In this document: positions 1 to 9,397 of the stretch, in pieces
How positions within the stretch are numbered: the stretch's first letter is position 1
Layout: the number at the start of each line of letters is the position of its first letter
Source: Rhizobium sp. P40RR-XXII
Lineage (GTDB): Bacteria; Pseudomonadota; Alphaproteobacteria; Rhizobiales; Rhizobiaceae
NCBI RefSeq assembly: GCF_012641405.1
Contig: NZ_JABAII010000027.1
Span: 1-64,000 of the forward strand
Length of the DNA: 64,000 nucleotides
Reading direction: 5' to 3'
Position numbers and translations under genes: made by a program
The notes under the pieces: model-generated
Told to the model about the DNA's origin: nothing
The model's input: the letters and a program-made list of their open reading frames with translations, nothing else
Database searches by the model: none

Positions 1-188
1 GTCCATCCGCACCCCCTTCCCGAAGAAGAAACGCCAGACAGGGCCTCCGCGTCAACGCTCCCGCTCACCCGTTCACGAAACCTCCACAAAACGTCGACCA
101 AAGACCAACAATGCCGATGTTTGCTTACAAGCAGAATTCAAAAGACATCCAGGATCTTAGTTAAGCTTCAACGGACCACGGCAGATCC

Positions 189-410
189 ATGTGGAAATCG
201 AATCCAAATATCGAAAATCTCAGAAAAATCCGAAACTGGCTGGTCACTCTGCGCCAGGAGATTGCCTCATCGACGGTGGCCGAAAACGACTTCTCCAAAA
301 TAGACGATCTCATAGATGCCCAAAGGCGGATCGATGCCATCGACCGTGCTCTGAACGATGAAATCAGGACTATCGATCCTGATCTTTGGAACAAATTAGG
401 ATCGCTTTAG
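189..410 (+). CDS. small hypothetical protein
   Basis: A 73-residue, soluble, highly charged protein with no signal peptide or membrane segment. Most of it (about residues 8-65) looks helical, with regularly spaced Leu, Ile and Arg/Glu residues, so a small coiled-coil or helical bundle is plausible. I do not recognise a family. Its last 15 bases overlap the 3' end of the convergent FMN reductase gene. The start ATG has no strong ribosome site. Codon use is less GC-rich than the neighbouring transporter genes, which fits a small accessory gene. A non-coding stretch remains possible. Confidence 0.45.
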   Translation: MWKSNPNIENLRKIRNWLVTLRQEIASSTVAENDFSKIDDLIDAQRRIDAIDRALNDEIRTIDPDLWNKLGSL

Positions 411-893
411 CTCGCGGGATCGATCGTCGTATTGCAGCGGTTCGTGAGCAGTAAAGTCGGCCTCAAGCGCATAGATTGCGGTCGGAACGGTCATCGCATT
501 GAAGAAGCCGAAGAGCGGTCGCAATTGGTGCTCAAGCATCAGGCCGTGCAACGGCGTGCCGCCGGTTGCGGCCAAGACGACGCACTTGCCCGTCAGCGCG
601 CGATAATCGACAAGGTCAAACAGATGCTTCAGCGCGCCGCTATAGGACGCGCGATAGACAGGCGATCCTGCGATGATGATATCAGCGCCTTGCACCGCGG
701 CAATGATCGCCTTGCCCTCTGTATCGAGCTGGTCCGCTCTGAGCGCCCCAAAGAGCACGGGCGCTGCGACGACGAGTTCGATGGACTGCACGTGACCACT
801 AACGCGTTGCCGAAGGCGATCGGCAGCCATCTTCACCAGAGACGCCGTCCTGGACGGTCTTTTGACATTGCCACTCAGCGCGAGGATGTTCAT
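396..893 (-). CDS. NADPH-dependent FMN reductase (MsuE/SsuE-like)
   Basis: Flavodoxin-fold reductase that would reduce FMN with NAD(P)H, usually to feed a partner monooxygenase. The N-terminus carries the flavin-phosphate loop of the family (LSGNVKRPSRT, about residues 5-16). A second flavin-contact segment GSPVYRASYSGALKHLFD lies near residues 76-93, and an AATGG turn lies near residues 107-112. At 165 residues it is somewhat shorter than the usual 175-190, and the end runs out in a charged tail that overlaps the convergent small gene, so the C-terminus may be trimmed by a frameshift. No alkanesulfonate or other monooxygenase partner lies beside it. Assignment to the SsuE/MsuE/SfnE group rests on the motifs; the exact role is unknown. 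Confidence 0.75.
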   Translation of the reverse strand: MNILALSGNVKRPSRTASLVKMAADRLRQRVSGHVQSIELVVAAPVLFGALRADQLDTEGKAIIAAVQGADIIIAGSPVYRASYSGALKHLFDLVDYRALTGKCVVLAATGGTPLHGLMLEHQLRPLFGFFNAMTVPTAIYALEADFTAHEPLQYDDRSRELKRS

Positions 894-914
894 AACGACG
901 AAGCGCCCACTTAA

Positions 915-1434
915 ATAGATAATTTGCCCTATATATTTAGTAGTCTTTTGATTAGCGAAGATGTTCTAATCTTCAAAGCAAAGTGGATTGAATTGCTGTT
1001 TTCAGCGGCGACTCATCGGAAGAATTTTCTCTAGCGCTATGCGAGACTTCGATCAGAACACTGGCGTCCTCACGCTCGCCTTGACTAGATTCGAAAATGC
1101 GGCCTTCGTGTCATCCTTGCCAATACCCTGACTGCCCATGATGCACCCTGGCACCTCGCTGAGTGGGCTGTTGCGCAACGACGACGTTCGCGAGCGTGTG
1201 ATCGTCGAAATGGACGGCGATTCATCAACTAGCCATCGTCTTGGGCGTTCGCGCTCAGTCGTAGCCCGAAGCGCGCGACGAATAATCCTTTCCACCACAT
1301 GAATTGCATTCAGTGCATCCGTTGCCCATGGAAGATCGGTTTTAGTGACGCAATGGCACATAAAATCAAAATTGCTATTCAACGTGCGACGAAATTAACT
1401 CGACACGGAAAATGAAACCGATAAGGGGATCATA
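915..1434. other. intergenic region without a supported gene
   Basis: About 520 bases between the divergent FMN reductase and sugar-transporter genes. The left end (about 915-1000) is AT-rich and suits the reductase promoter. A minus-strand open frame at 1053-1382 has an Arg/Ser-rich composition typical of chance frames and no motif I recognise. The right end must hold the promoter and leader of the transporter operon. Confidence 0.5.
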
Positions 1435-2667
1435 ATGGGAATGAAACTGTCATTGACCGGCGCCAGCACAGCAATCGCGCTCCTGCTTTCCAGCCAGGCT
1501 TTCGCTCAGACCGCCGAAGTCATGCACTACTGGACGAGCGGTAGCGAAGCGGCCGCCATCAAGGTCATCGCCGATGATGTCGCGAAGAAGGGCGGCACCT
1601 GGAAGGACAGCCCGGTCACAGGTTATGAAGCTGCCCGCGCAGCCGTTCTGAGCCGTGTTGCAGGCGGCGACGCGCCGACCTCGATGGTCGTCGACCTCGG
1701 CGAAATCAAGCCACTGGTCGAGGAAGGCATCCTGGCGCCGATCGACGATATCGCCTCCACGAAGGGCTGGCAGACATTTTTGCCCAAGCTGGTCGTCGAC
1801 AAGGCCAGCGTCGACGGTCATCTCTACGCCGTTCCGATCGACATCGGCACTGCCAACTGGATGTGGTACTCCACGAAGGTACTCGACGACGTCGGCGTCA
1901 AGCCGCCGGCAACCTGGGACGAGTTCTTCGCCGCCGCCGACAAGATCAAGGCCAAGGGTTACATCCCGCTCGCCTTCGGAGGCCAGGCATGGCAGGAAGC
2001 CCTTGTCTTCCGCTCGATCATGATCGCGACCGGCGGCAACAAGTTCTACACCGACGTCTACACCAAGCATGACGTGGACGCAGCCGGCGGTCCGCTGATG
2101 GTCAAGTCCTTCGAGACGTTCGCCAAGCTGCGTGGTTATGTGGATGACGGCAACACCAACCGCAACTGGAATGACGCCACCAACATGGTCATCACCGGCA
2201 AGGCCGCGATGCAGATCATGGGCGACTGGGCCAAGGGCGAGTTCCAGGCTGCCAAGATGACACCGGGCAAGGAATATGGCTGCGAACTAGCGCCAGGCAC
2301 CAATGGGGTGCTGAACATCGTTTCCGACACCTTCGTCTTCCCGATCGGCGACAAGCCCGAGCAGGTTGCTGCCCGCAAGCTGCTGGTCGACGTCATGATC
2401 GATCCGGAAACACAGCTTGCCTTCAACTCCATCAAGGGCGCCCTGCCCCCGCGCCTCGATGTCAACCTGAAGGATGCTGACATCTGCACCCAGAAGGCAG
2501 CCGGCCTGCTCAAGGACCCAAGCGCCCTCGCTCCGAACGCCGAACTCTCCTTCAGCAGCGAGACGGTCGGCGCCATCAAGGACCTGGTGACCCAGTTCTG
2601 GAGCAATCCGTCAATGACGCCTGCCGATGCTGCCAAGCAGTATGCCGACATCGTTGCACGGAACTAG
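1435..2667 (+). CDS. sugar ABC transporter substrate-binding protein (family 1)
   Basis: Periplasmic binding protein of a carbohydrate importer. It begins with a Sec signal peptide: a basic start, a hydrophobic run ALLLSS, and a likely cut after AFA near residue 24. The mature part starts VMHYWTSGSEAAAIK, the first strand typical of family 1 (MalE/UgpB-type) binding proteins, and 410 residues is the usual length. Two in-frame ATGs (1435 and 1441) follow an AAGGGG site. It heads an operon with two permeases and an ATPase. A strong hairpin lies just after the gene, as often seen where the binding protein is made in excess. The sugar cannot be read from the sequence; beta-glucosides are a guess from the nearby GH3 gene. 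Confidence 0.92.
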   Translation: MGMKLSLTGASTAIALLLSSQAFAQTAEVMHYWTSGSEAAAIKVIADDVAKKGGTWKDSPVTGYEAARAAVLSRVAGGDAPTSMVVDLGEIKPLVEEGILAPIDDIASTKGWQTFLPKLVVDKASVDGHLYAVPIDIGTANWMWYSTKVLDDVGVKPPATWDEFFAAADKIKAKGYIPLAFGGQAWQEALVFRSIMIATGGNKFYTDVYTKHDVDAAGGPLMVKSFETFAKLRGYVDDGNTNRNWNDATNMVITGKAAMQIMGDWAKGEFQAAKMTPGKEYGCELAPGTNGVLNIVSDTFVFPIGDKPEQVAARKLLVDVMIDPETQLAFNSIKGALPPRLDVNLKDADICTQKAAGLLKDPSALAPNAELSFSSETVGAIKDLVTQFWSNPSMTPADAAKQYADIVARN

Positions 2668-2686
2668 GTCCTGCCGTTAGTGTCTG

Positions 2687-2712
2687 CTGCCCCGGCACAG
2701 TTGCCGGGGCAG
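2687..2712 (+). terminator. intergenic hairpin between binding protein and permease
   Basis: Perfect 10-bp stem (CTGCCCCGGC / GCCGGGGCAG) with a 6-base loop, 20 bases after the binding-protein stop. There is no long T-run, so it is more likely an mRNA-stabilising or partial-termination element that sets a high ratio of binding protein to permease than a full terminator. Confidence 0.7.
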
Positions 2713-2752
2713 TTTCGTCAATGAGTTGCGATGTCGACCAGCGGGGCTAGCA

Positions 2753-3619
2753 ATGTTTAAGAAGAACCTCGCGGCAAAGCTGACGCTTGTGCCGAGCGCC
2801 GTGGTTATTGCCGTCTGCTTCTACGGCACGATCCTCTGGACGCTCTATATTTCGCTGACGCATTCGACGATGCTGCCGAACTACAAGTTCTACGGCTTCG
2901 GCCAGTATGCGACACTGCTTTCCATGCCGCGCTGGCATACGGCTTTCGCCAACATGCTAATCTTCGGCAGCCTGTTCATTGCCGGCTCGCTCGTAATCGG
3001 CACGACGCTTGCAACCCTGCTCGATCGCAACGTCAAGGCGGAAGGGCTTTTCCGCGTCTTCTTCCTCTATCCACTGTCCATGTCCTTCGTCGTCACCGGT
3101 CTTGCCTGGCAATGGCTACTGAACCCGACAACGGGCATCGAAGCACTGGTGCGCAGCTTCGGCTGGCAGGATTTCAGCTTCAACTGGCTGGCAAGCCCGG
3201 AGAAGGCGATCTATGCCGTCTCCATCGCCGCCATCTGGCAATCCTCCGGCCTTGTCATGGCCATCATGCTGGCCGGCCTGCGGGGCATTGACGGCGATAT
3301 CTGGAAAGCCGCGAAGATCGACGGCATTCCCGTCTGGCGCTCCTATGTCAGCATCGTGCTGCCCATGCTTCGCCCGCTGATCCTGACCTGCGTGATCCTG
3401 CTAGCGACCGCCGTGGTCAAGAGCTACGACCTTGTCGTCGCCATGACCGGCGGCGGACCGGGCATCAGCACGGATGTGCCGGGCAAGTTCGTCGTCGATC
3501 TCCTCTTCCAGCGTGCGAATATCAGCACGGCGGCAGCTGCAGCCATTCTGATGCTGGTTTCGGTCATCTGCGCCCTTTCGCCCTATGTCTATATCGAGCT
3601 CAAGAGGCAGAAGCGATGA
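2753..3619 (+). CDS. sugar ABC transporter permease (MalF/UgpA type)
   Basis: Inner-membrane permease of 288 residues with about six hydrophobic segments. The cytoplasmic coupling loop is present as KAAKIDGIPVWRSYVSIVLP in the C-terminal half, matching the EAA-loop consensus of binding-protein-dependent permeases. I place the start at the ATG beginning MFKKNLAAKLTL; an upstream in-frame TTG at 2726 would add nine residues without a typical membrane-protein start. It pairs with the next permease, whose start overlaps its stop by four bases (ATGA), so the two are translationally coupled. Confidence 0.9.
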   Translation: MFKKNLAAKLTLVPSAVVIAVCFYGTILWTLYISLTHSTMLPNYKFYGFGQYATLLSMPRWHTAFANMLIFGSLFIAGSLVIGTTLATLLDRNVKAEGLFRVFFLYPLSMSFVVTGLAWQWLLNPTTGIEALVRSFGWQDFSFNWLASPEKAIYAVSIAAIWQSSGLVMAIMLAGLRGIDGDIWKAAKIDGIPVWRSYVSIVLPMLRPLILTCVILLATAVVKSYDLVVAMTGGGPGISTDVPGKFVVDLLFQRANISTAAAAAILMLVSVICALSPYVYIELKRQKR

Positions 3620-4527
3620 CTGCGACCCCTCTCGCCCAATCCGGCGCACCTGTTGTTCATGCGATGCCGCGCGCAAGCAGCACCAGGCCCGGCCGTATCC
3701 CGCTTTACATCATCCTGTCACTGGCGCTGGTCTATTACGCGATCCCGTTGCTGCTGGTGATCTCGACTTCCCTAAAGACTGCGGACGAGCTGCGCACCGG
3801 CACCATCTTCGCCCTGCCCCAAAGTCTCAATTTCGACGCCTGGACAAAAGCATGGCTAACAGCCTGCACGGGGATAGAATGCAACGGCATTCACGGGAAT
3901 TTCTGGAATTCCGTCGAGATCGTCGTGCCCAGCGTCATATTCTCGATCCTGTTCGGCGCATTGACCGGCTTTGCCTTGTCGCAGTGGCAGTCGAAGCTAA
4001 GCCGCGTAATCCTGCTGTCGCTGATGCTTGGCGCCTTCATTCCCTACCAGGTCATCCTTTACCCATTGGTCCGCATTTTCAGCAGCATCGGGCTCTACGG
4101 GACCCTGCCTGGGATCATCCTAATCCACATCATCTTCGGCCTGCCCTACATGACGCTGCTATTCTTCAATTTCTACCAGGGTGTGCCGCCTGAGCTTTCC
4201 AAGGCGGCAAAGATGGATGGCGCGGGTTTCTTCACGATCTTCTTCGAGATCATGCTGCCGATGTCGGTCAACGTTCTAGTCGTCGCCATCATCATGCAGG
4301 CAACCGGCATTTGGAACGACTTCCTGTTGGGCCTGATCTTCGCCGGACGGGACCACCTGCCGATTACGGTACAACTGAACAACATCGTCAACACGACAAC
4401 CGGCATTAAAGAATATAATGTCAACATGGCTGCCACCTTCCTGACCGCGCTGCCACCGCTTCTCATCTACATTCTTTCAGGACGCTATTTTGCGCGTGGC
4501 CTCGCAGCCGGCGCTGTGAAGGGCTAA
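3616..4527 (+). CDS. sugar ABC transporter permease (MalG/UgpE type)
   Basis: Second inner-membrane subunit of the importer, 303 residues. A proline-rich cytoplasmic N-terminus precedes about six membrane segments. The coupling loop reads LSKAAKMDGAGFFTIFFEI followed by MLP, the MalG-type form. The start overlaps the upstream permease stop by four bases, and the ATPase begins four bases after its stop. Its family usually forms a heterodimer with a MalF-type partner, here the preceding gene. Confidence 0.92.
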   Translation: MTATPLAQSGAPVVHAMPRASSTRPGRIPLYIILSLALVYYAIPLLLVISTSLKTADELRTGTIFALPQSLNFDAWTKAWLTACTGIECNGIHGNFWNSVEIVVPSVIFSILFGALTGFALSQWQSKLSRVILLSLMLGAFIPYQVILYPLVRIFSSIGLYGTLPGIILIHIIFGLPYMTLLFFNFYQGVPPELSKAAKMDGAGFFTIFFEIMLPMSVNVLVVAIIMQATGIWNDFLLGLIFAGRDHLPITVQLNNIVNTTTGIKEYNVNMAATFLTALPPLLIYILSGRYFARGLAAGAVKG

Positions 4528-4531
4528 TGCA

Positions 4532-5617
4532 ATGACACAGATTTCCGTTATCGACGCAAACAAGTCCTTCGGACCACAGCACATCCTTCGCGATATCAAT
4601 CTTTCGGTTGCCAGCGGCGAGTTCATCGTGCTGCTCGGCTCCTCGGGCTGCGGGAAGTCGACGCTGCTGAACGTTATTGCCGGCCTCGAGGACCTCGATA
4701 CCGGCAGGATAATCGCCGGCGACCAGGATGTGACGAATGTCGATTCCAGCCGCCGCAACATGTCCATGGTCTTCCAGTCGTACGCGCTCTATCCGACCAT
4801 GACCGTTCGCAAGAACCTCGGCTTCGGGCTGCGCGTCAACAAGGTTGCAAAGGCCGAGATTGCCCAGCGTGTCGAATGGGCAGCCAACCTGCTGCAGCTG
4901 ACGCCCCTTCTCGACCGCCGCCCCTCGCAGCTCTCCGGTGGGCAACGCCAGCGCGTCGCCATCGGCCGGGCGCTCGTACGCCGTAGCCCGATCTGCCTTT
5001 TCGACGAACCGCTTTCCAACCTCGATGCTAAGCTACGCACCGAAATGCGCCTGGAAATCAAGAAGCTGCACCAGGAGTTGCACAGCACCATCGTCTACGT
5101 CACGCACGACCAGATCGAGGCCATGACACTTGCCACCCGCGTGGCTGTCATGAAAAGCGGCAAGATCGAACAATACGCGTCGCCGGACGAGCTCTACGAG
5201 AAGCCCGAAACTCTGTTCGTCGCTGGATTCGTCGGATCGCCCGGCATGAACCTGATATCGTCCCGCGTGAAGATCGAGGACGGCGAGCCAATGGCTGCCT
5301 TCGGCGATTACCAGTTGCCCATCGATGCATATCCGTTTCGCCAACCTGCCGTCGATGGCCAGGAGATAGTGATCGGCTTCCGGCCGGAAGACATCCAGCT
5401 TGCCGACGATCGGACGACGCTGCCGACGCTCTTCGCGCCGATTACCTTTATCGAGCCCATGGGCGCCGATACGCTGGTCTGGTTCGCGCTGGGAGAACAG
5501 AAGTTGTCGGTCCGCCTTCCCGCGGCCAAGGCCCGCGGCCTGTCCGGAGAAGTCCGCCTAGCCTTCAATCCCACCATCGCCTCCATCTTCTCGAAGGAAA
5601 GCGAGCAGCGCCTGTAG
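4532..5617 (+). CDS. sugar ABC transporter ATP-binding protein (MalK/UgpC type)
   Basis: Cytoplasmic ATPase that drives the importer. Walker A is GSSGCGKST at residues 36-44. The signature LSGGQRQRVAIGRAL, Walker B ICLFDEP and the switch His in VTHDQIEAM follow in order. After about residue 235 there is the extra TOBE/OB regulatory domain of the MalK-UgpC group, giving 361 residues, the normal size. It closes the operon; a GC-rich hairpin lies just downstream before the convergent deacylase gene. Confidence 0.95.
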   Translation: MTQISVIDANKSFGPQHILRDINLSVASGEFIVLLGSSGCGKSTLLNVIAGLEDLDTGRIIAGDQDVTNVDSSRRNMSMVFQSYALYPTMTVRKNLGFGLRVNKVAKAEIAQRVEWAANLLQLTPLLDRRPSQLSGGQRQRVAIGRALVRRSPICLFDEPLSNLDAKLRTEMRLEIKKLHQELHSTIVYVTHDQIEAMTLATRVAVMKSGKIEQYASPDELYEKPETLFVAGFVGSPGMNLISSRVKIEDGEPMAAFGDYQLPIDAYPFRQPAVDGQEIVIGFRPEDIQLADDRTTLPTLFAPITFIEPMGADTLVWFALGEQKLSVRLPAAKARGLSGEVRLAFNPTIASIFSKESEQRL

Positions 5618-5630
5618 GGCGCAGTCGCAG

Positions 5631-5649
5631 CCGCCGCCGGATGCGGCGG
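5631..5649. terminator. hairpin between convergent genes
   Basis: Seven-bp perfect GC stem (CCGCCGC / GCGGCGG) with a 5-base loop, 13 bases after the ATPase stop and 14 bases before the end of the convergent ArgE-type gene. It has no T-run, so it is a weak candidate terminator serving either direction. Confidence 0.45.
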
Positions 5650-5663
5650 TGGCCCCTCGACAC

Positions 5664-6773
5664 CTAGCAGAGCTCGCCGATCAGACGATCCATCATGGCG
5701 TCGCAGCGCTCCAATTCCGCTTCCTCGATATATTCGTCCGGCTGGTGGCCCTGGTCCATGTTACCTGGACCGATCACCACCGCATCAAGCCCGAGCTTCG
5801 AGGCGAACAGCCCGGCCTCCGTTCCGAACGAGACCTTTGTCAATGGTGCCTCCCCGAGCAAACGCCCTGCGAAAGCTGCTGCGGCACTCGCGGCTGAGGT
5901 GGCGAGCCCCGGATAGGCATTGCAAACCTCGATTTCGGTCAAGGAACCGGCAGAGGCGCGAATGGGTGCCAGGATGTCTTCGACATCGTCCTGCGCCAAG
6001 TGGCGAATCTCGAAATCGACCGAGGCGCGTTCTGCCACGATATTGAGAACTTCGCCGCCGGCGATCTTGCCGGCATGAACCGTCGTGTAGGGAATGTCAT
6101 AGTCCGCATCTCGGAACCCTACGCTGGCAATCTCGTCCTGCACCCTGCGCAGGACGCCGACGAAGTCGCAGGCCAGATGAATGGCATTGACGAAACGCGG
6201 GGCAAGCGAGGAATGGCCCGCCTCCCCCCTGAAACGCCCCTGGGCCGCCAATTTGCCTTTATGACCTAGGGCGATCGACATGGATGTCGGCTCTCCGACA
6301 ATGCAAAGCGAAGCCTTGAACTGTTCCTTGGCCAGGACATCGATCAGCGAGCGCACGCCGACGCAGCCGATCTCCTCGTCATGCGAGAAGGCGAGATGCA
6401 AAGGCCGCTTCAATAACTTGCCATTGATGCGGTCGGCAGCGGATAGCGCGCTTGCAAGAAACCCCTTCATGTCCGTCGAACCACGGCCACAAAGACGAGA
6501 GCCGCGGCGCGTCAGCCGAAATGGGTCGGAGGTCCAGGCCTGCGTTGCGACCGGCACCACATCGGTGTGGCCGGAAAGGACAATGCCGTCATCCTGCCGG
6601 GGGCCGATGCTGGCAAACAGGTTCGCCTTTTTGCCAGTCTGGTCAACAACCAGCCGGCACCCGAAACCGCGGTCGCGGAGATAGGTTTGGACAAAATCGA
6701 TCAGCAGCAGGTTACTGTCAGCGCTGACGGTGGGGAAGGCGACAAGACGATCAAGCAGGTCGAGCGTATTCAA
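5664..6773 (-). CDS. M20-family deacylase (acetylornithine deacetylase ArgE-like)
   Basis: Zinc-dependent amidohydrolase of the ArgE/DapE (M20) group, expected to remove an acyl group from an amino acid in the cytoplasm. Metal-site motifs occur in order: SGHTDVVPVA (His), RGSTDMKGFLAS (Asp), SHDEEIGCVG (catalytic Glu), and a final His in GPGNMDQGHQPDEY. I prefer the TTG start at 6773 (LNTLDLLDRLVAF), because GGGAG lies nine bases upstream; an ATG at 6824 would add 17 poorly conserved residues. It is the last gene of a minus-strand series with DUF1028 and RidA genes, so a catabolic role on an acylated amino acid is more likely than arginine synthesis (inference). Confidence 0.88.
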   Translation of the reverse strand: MNTLDLLDRLVAFPTVSADSNLLLIDFVQTYLRDRGFGCRLVVDQTGKKANLFASIGPRQDDGIVLSGHTDVVPVATQAWTSDPFRLTRRGSRLCGRGSTDMKGFLASALSAADRINGKLLKRPLHLAFSHDEEIGCVGVRSLIDVLAKEQFKASLCIVGEPTSMSIALGHKGKLAAQGRFRGEAGHSSLAPRFVNAIHLACDFVGVLRRVQDEIASVGFRDADYDIPYTTVHAGKIAGGEVLNIVAERASVDFEIRHLAQDDVEDILAPIRASAGSLTEIEVCNAYPGLATSAASAAAAFAGRLLGEAPLTKVSFGTEAGLFASKLGLDAVVIGPGNMDQGHQPDEYIEEAELERCDAMMDRLIGELC

Positions 6774-6846
6774 GAAATGACACTCCCAAAACGAGCGAAG
6801 GCCCGCATCGCAATGAGCCTCCATTATTCTCTGTCTTTAACGGTGC

Positions 6847-9222
6847 TCAGCGGGCAATCGTCTCTTCATCAGCCATCGCCTGGTTGATATCGGCGAGCAG
6901 CGCCGCGATATCACCCTTCGGAAAGGCATGGCGGAAGCGCCGATCGAAAGTCGTAAACATGCCGAAGAACGAGTTGGCGCAATGTTCGAGCATCCGGTCC
7001 GCCTCACCCTCGTCGATCGACAGGTGCTTCTGGAGGAACTGATTGAACTTGGCCCGCGCGATCGGATTGGCGAGGATAAAGACGGGCTGCGTGTCCCACT
7101 TCACTTCACGATGGCGCGAGGCGCGCGAACGGATTTGCAGTGGCGCTACCAGATGAATGTCGCGCGAGGACGAACCGATTTCGATCTGTACGGCATCGTC
7201 ATCGAGGATCCAGCGGCCCTTGCCGGAATCAAAGAGCGCGAAATCCGCAGCAGGGATCGTGAGTGACACGCGCTTCGATTCGCCTGGCGCCAGATGCACC
7301 TTGGCGAAGGACTTCAGTTCGCGCTTCGGGCGCTGCAGCCGCGGCTTGCCGTAGCTTACGTAGAGCTGTGCCGCTTCTTTCCCCGCGACGGCGCCGGTGT
7401 TAGTCACCGTGAAGCTCGCAACAACCTCCTCGCCGATATTCAGCTCCGAGCGGTCCAGAGTCAGGTCTGAATAGGCAAAGCTGGTATAGCTGAGGCCAAA
7501 GCCGAAGGGATATTGCGGCTCGATCTGGCGGGCGTCGTACCAGCGGTAGCCGACATGGATGCCTTCGCTGTAGTAGTGACGGCCGTTCTCGCCGGGATAG
7601 CTGAGATAGGAAGGCATGTCTTGCATACGCTTCGGAAATGTAGTGGTCAGCTTACCCGAAGGGTTGACGACGCCGAAGAGAATATCGGCAATGCCGCCGC
7701 CGGTCGCCTGGCCGGAGAAGAACATCTCGACGATCGCCTTCACTTCCGGAACCCACGGCATGACGACTGCGTCAGGGCTGGCGATGGCAACGACGACATT
7801 CTGATTGACGGCGGCAACGGCGCTGACGAGCGCATCGTGACCCGGTGCGAGGTCGAGCGTCGTGCGGTCAGACCCCTCACCGTCGTAACCATTCTCCGTG
7901 CAAACAAAGATGACGACCACGTCGGCGCCCCGTGCGCCCTCGACAGCCTCGGCAATGAGTACAGCGCGCTCACTCTCGACTTCGCTGGTCCCACGGTATT
8001 GGTCAACCTTGATAGCGTCGCCGGCCACCTTCACGATCTCGTCAATCGGCACATCCACGAGCGTCGGCGTCGTGGTCGCGCAGCCCGAGCCCTGAATGAT
8101 CGGAACGCCGGCACCTTCGCCAATAACGACCATCCGCTTGACCTTGGCGGGCGTGATCGGCAGCAGTTGATCGTCGTTCTTCAGGAGAACCATCGATTCG
8201 CCTGCCATGCGGCGAGCGAGCTTGTGATGGGCATCGCGGTCGAACACCGTGTCGCGCCGCTCGCCGAGCTTGCCGGCACGTACCAGCGCCAGAACGCGGA
8301 CGCAGGCCTCATCCACGACAGCCATGTCGACCTTGCCGACCTCGATGGCTTCAAACAGGTCACTCTTGCGGGTTTCGCTTTCCGGCATGTCGAGGTCGTT
8401 GCCGGCTGTCAACGAGGCAGGGCGATCCTTGATGCCGTGCCAGTCGGACACGACAAGGCCGTCATAACCCCATTCCTCGCGCAGCACCTTGGTCAGCAGC
8501 CAGTGATCTTCGGCGGCCTGGAGCCCGTTCAGGCGGTTGTAAGAGCTCATGACCGTCCACGGGTTACTCTTCTCGATCGCCCGCTGGAAGCCCTTGAGAT
8601 AGATTTCTCGCAAAGCACGCTCGTCGACGACCGAGTCCATCGATGTGCGCTCGACTTCCGAATTGTTGCAGGCGAAGTGCTTCAGCGAAGCACCAACGCC
8701 GTTTTCCTGCAGGCCGTTGATGACGCCGGCTGCGAAATCGCCGCTGACGACCGGATCCTCGGCATAATATTCATAGGAGCGGCCGCCGAGCGGGGTGCGG
8801 CGAATGTTGATGCCGGGCCCGAGGAGCAGGTGCACGCCGAATTCCTGACATTCCATCGCAAGTGCGGTCCCAAGCGCGTAGGCAAGATCGACGTCCCAGG
8901 AGCAGCCGAGGCTGGAGCCGTTCGGGAAGCAGGTCGCCTGCTTCATCGCACCCCAGGCTACCTCGACATGGCTTGCCCGCTGGCCGACAACATTGAGGAA
9001 GGCAGAGAAGTCGATGCCGCCGGCCTGATCGTTATCGATCTGGTGTATGGAATAGCGCACGCCGTAGGTACCGTCGGTCATGACGATGTTCGGGATTCCC
9101 AGGCGCTCGATGGCCTTCGTCTTCCACATGCGGTGGCCGGCCAGGAGGGCAACTTTCTCCGCATTGGTCATTTCTGCGATCAGCGCCGCGAAGTCACCAT
9201 CCATAAGCTTGTCTGAATTCAC
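6847..9222 (-). CDS. beta-glucosidase, glycoside hydrolase family 3
   Basis: Retaining glycosidase that would release terminal beta-linked glucose from oligosaccharides or glycosides. The N-terminal (beta/alpha)8 domain carries KHFACNNSE near residue 181 and the nucleophile Asp260 in GLVVSDWHG. A second alpha/beta domain follows, and a fibronectin III-like domain closes it (about residues 610-690, with FGFGLSYTSF just before). At 791 residues it is full length for the type without a PA14 insert. No signal peptide is seen, so it should be cytoplasmic. The start is GTG with GGAGAG seven to eight bases upstream. It sits between the LysR gene and the ArgE-like gene; substrate import could come from the adjacent convergent sugar transporter. 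Confidence 0.93.
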   Translation of the reverse strand: MNSDKLMDGDFAALIAEMTNAEKVALLAGHRMWKTKAIERLGIPNIVMTDGTYGVRYSIHQIDNDQAGGIDFSAFLNVVGQRASHVEVAWGAMKQATCFPNGSSLGCSWDVDLAYALGTALAMECQEFGVHLLLGPGINIRRTPLGGRSYEYYAEDPVVSGDFAAGVINGLQENGVGASLKHFACNNSEVERTSMDSVVDERALREIYLKGFQRAIEKSNPWTVMSSYNRLNGLQAAEDHWLLTKVLREEWGYDGLVVSDWHGIKDRPASLTAGNDLDMPESETRKSDLFEAIEVGKVDMAVVDEACVRVLALVRAGKLGERRDTVFDRDAHHKLARRMAGESMVLLKNDDQLLPITPAKVKRMVVIGEGAGVPIIQGSGCATTTPTLVDVPIDEIVKVAGDAIKVDQYRGTSEVESERAVLIAEAVEGARGADVVVIFVCTENGYDGEGSDRTTLDLAPGHDALVSAVAAVNQNVVVAIASPDAVVMPWVPEVKAIVEMFFSGQATGGGIADILFGVVNPSGKLTTTFPKRMQDMPSYLSYPGENGRHYYSEGIHVGYRWYDARQIEPQYPFGFGLSYTSFAYSDLTLDRSELNIGEEVVASFTVTNTGAVAGKEAAQLYVSYGKPRLQRPKRELKSFAKVHLAPGESKRVSLTIPAADFALFDSGKGRWILDDDAVQIEIGSSSRDIHLVAPLQIRSRASRHREVKWDTQPVFILANPIARAKFNQFLQKHLSIDEGEADRMLEHCANSFFGMFTTFDRRFRHAFPKGDIAALLADINQAMADEETIAR

Positions 9223-9397
9223 GTTAGCTCTCCAAAGTGACTGTGTGCTGGCAATCTACGGAGCACGGGGTTCTTTGACCGTACGCCGGTAGACCATGGC
9301 CGAGATGTGTTGCGTTGATCGATGATGGCATTTGGCTGGTCGCAGAGAAATAATGCATTTCCGAGGCGGCGCTTCATCAAAAGCTCTGCAGATCCGA

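Noticed and set aside
1053..1382. Minus-strand 109-codon frame upstream of the first sugar operon
   Set aside because: Arg/Ser/Thr-rich, no ribosome site, no recognised motif; fits a chance frame in the promoter region.
7513..9216. 567-codon plus-strand frame opposite the beta-glucosidase
   Set aside because: It is the antisense shadow of the GH3 gene, which has catalytic motifs and a good ribosome site.
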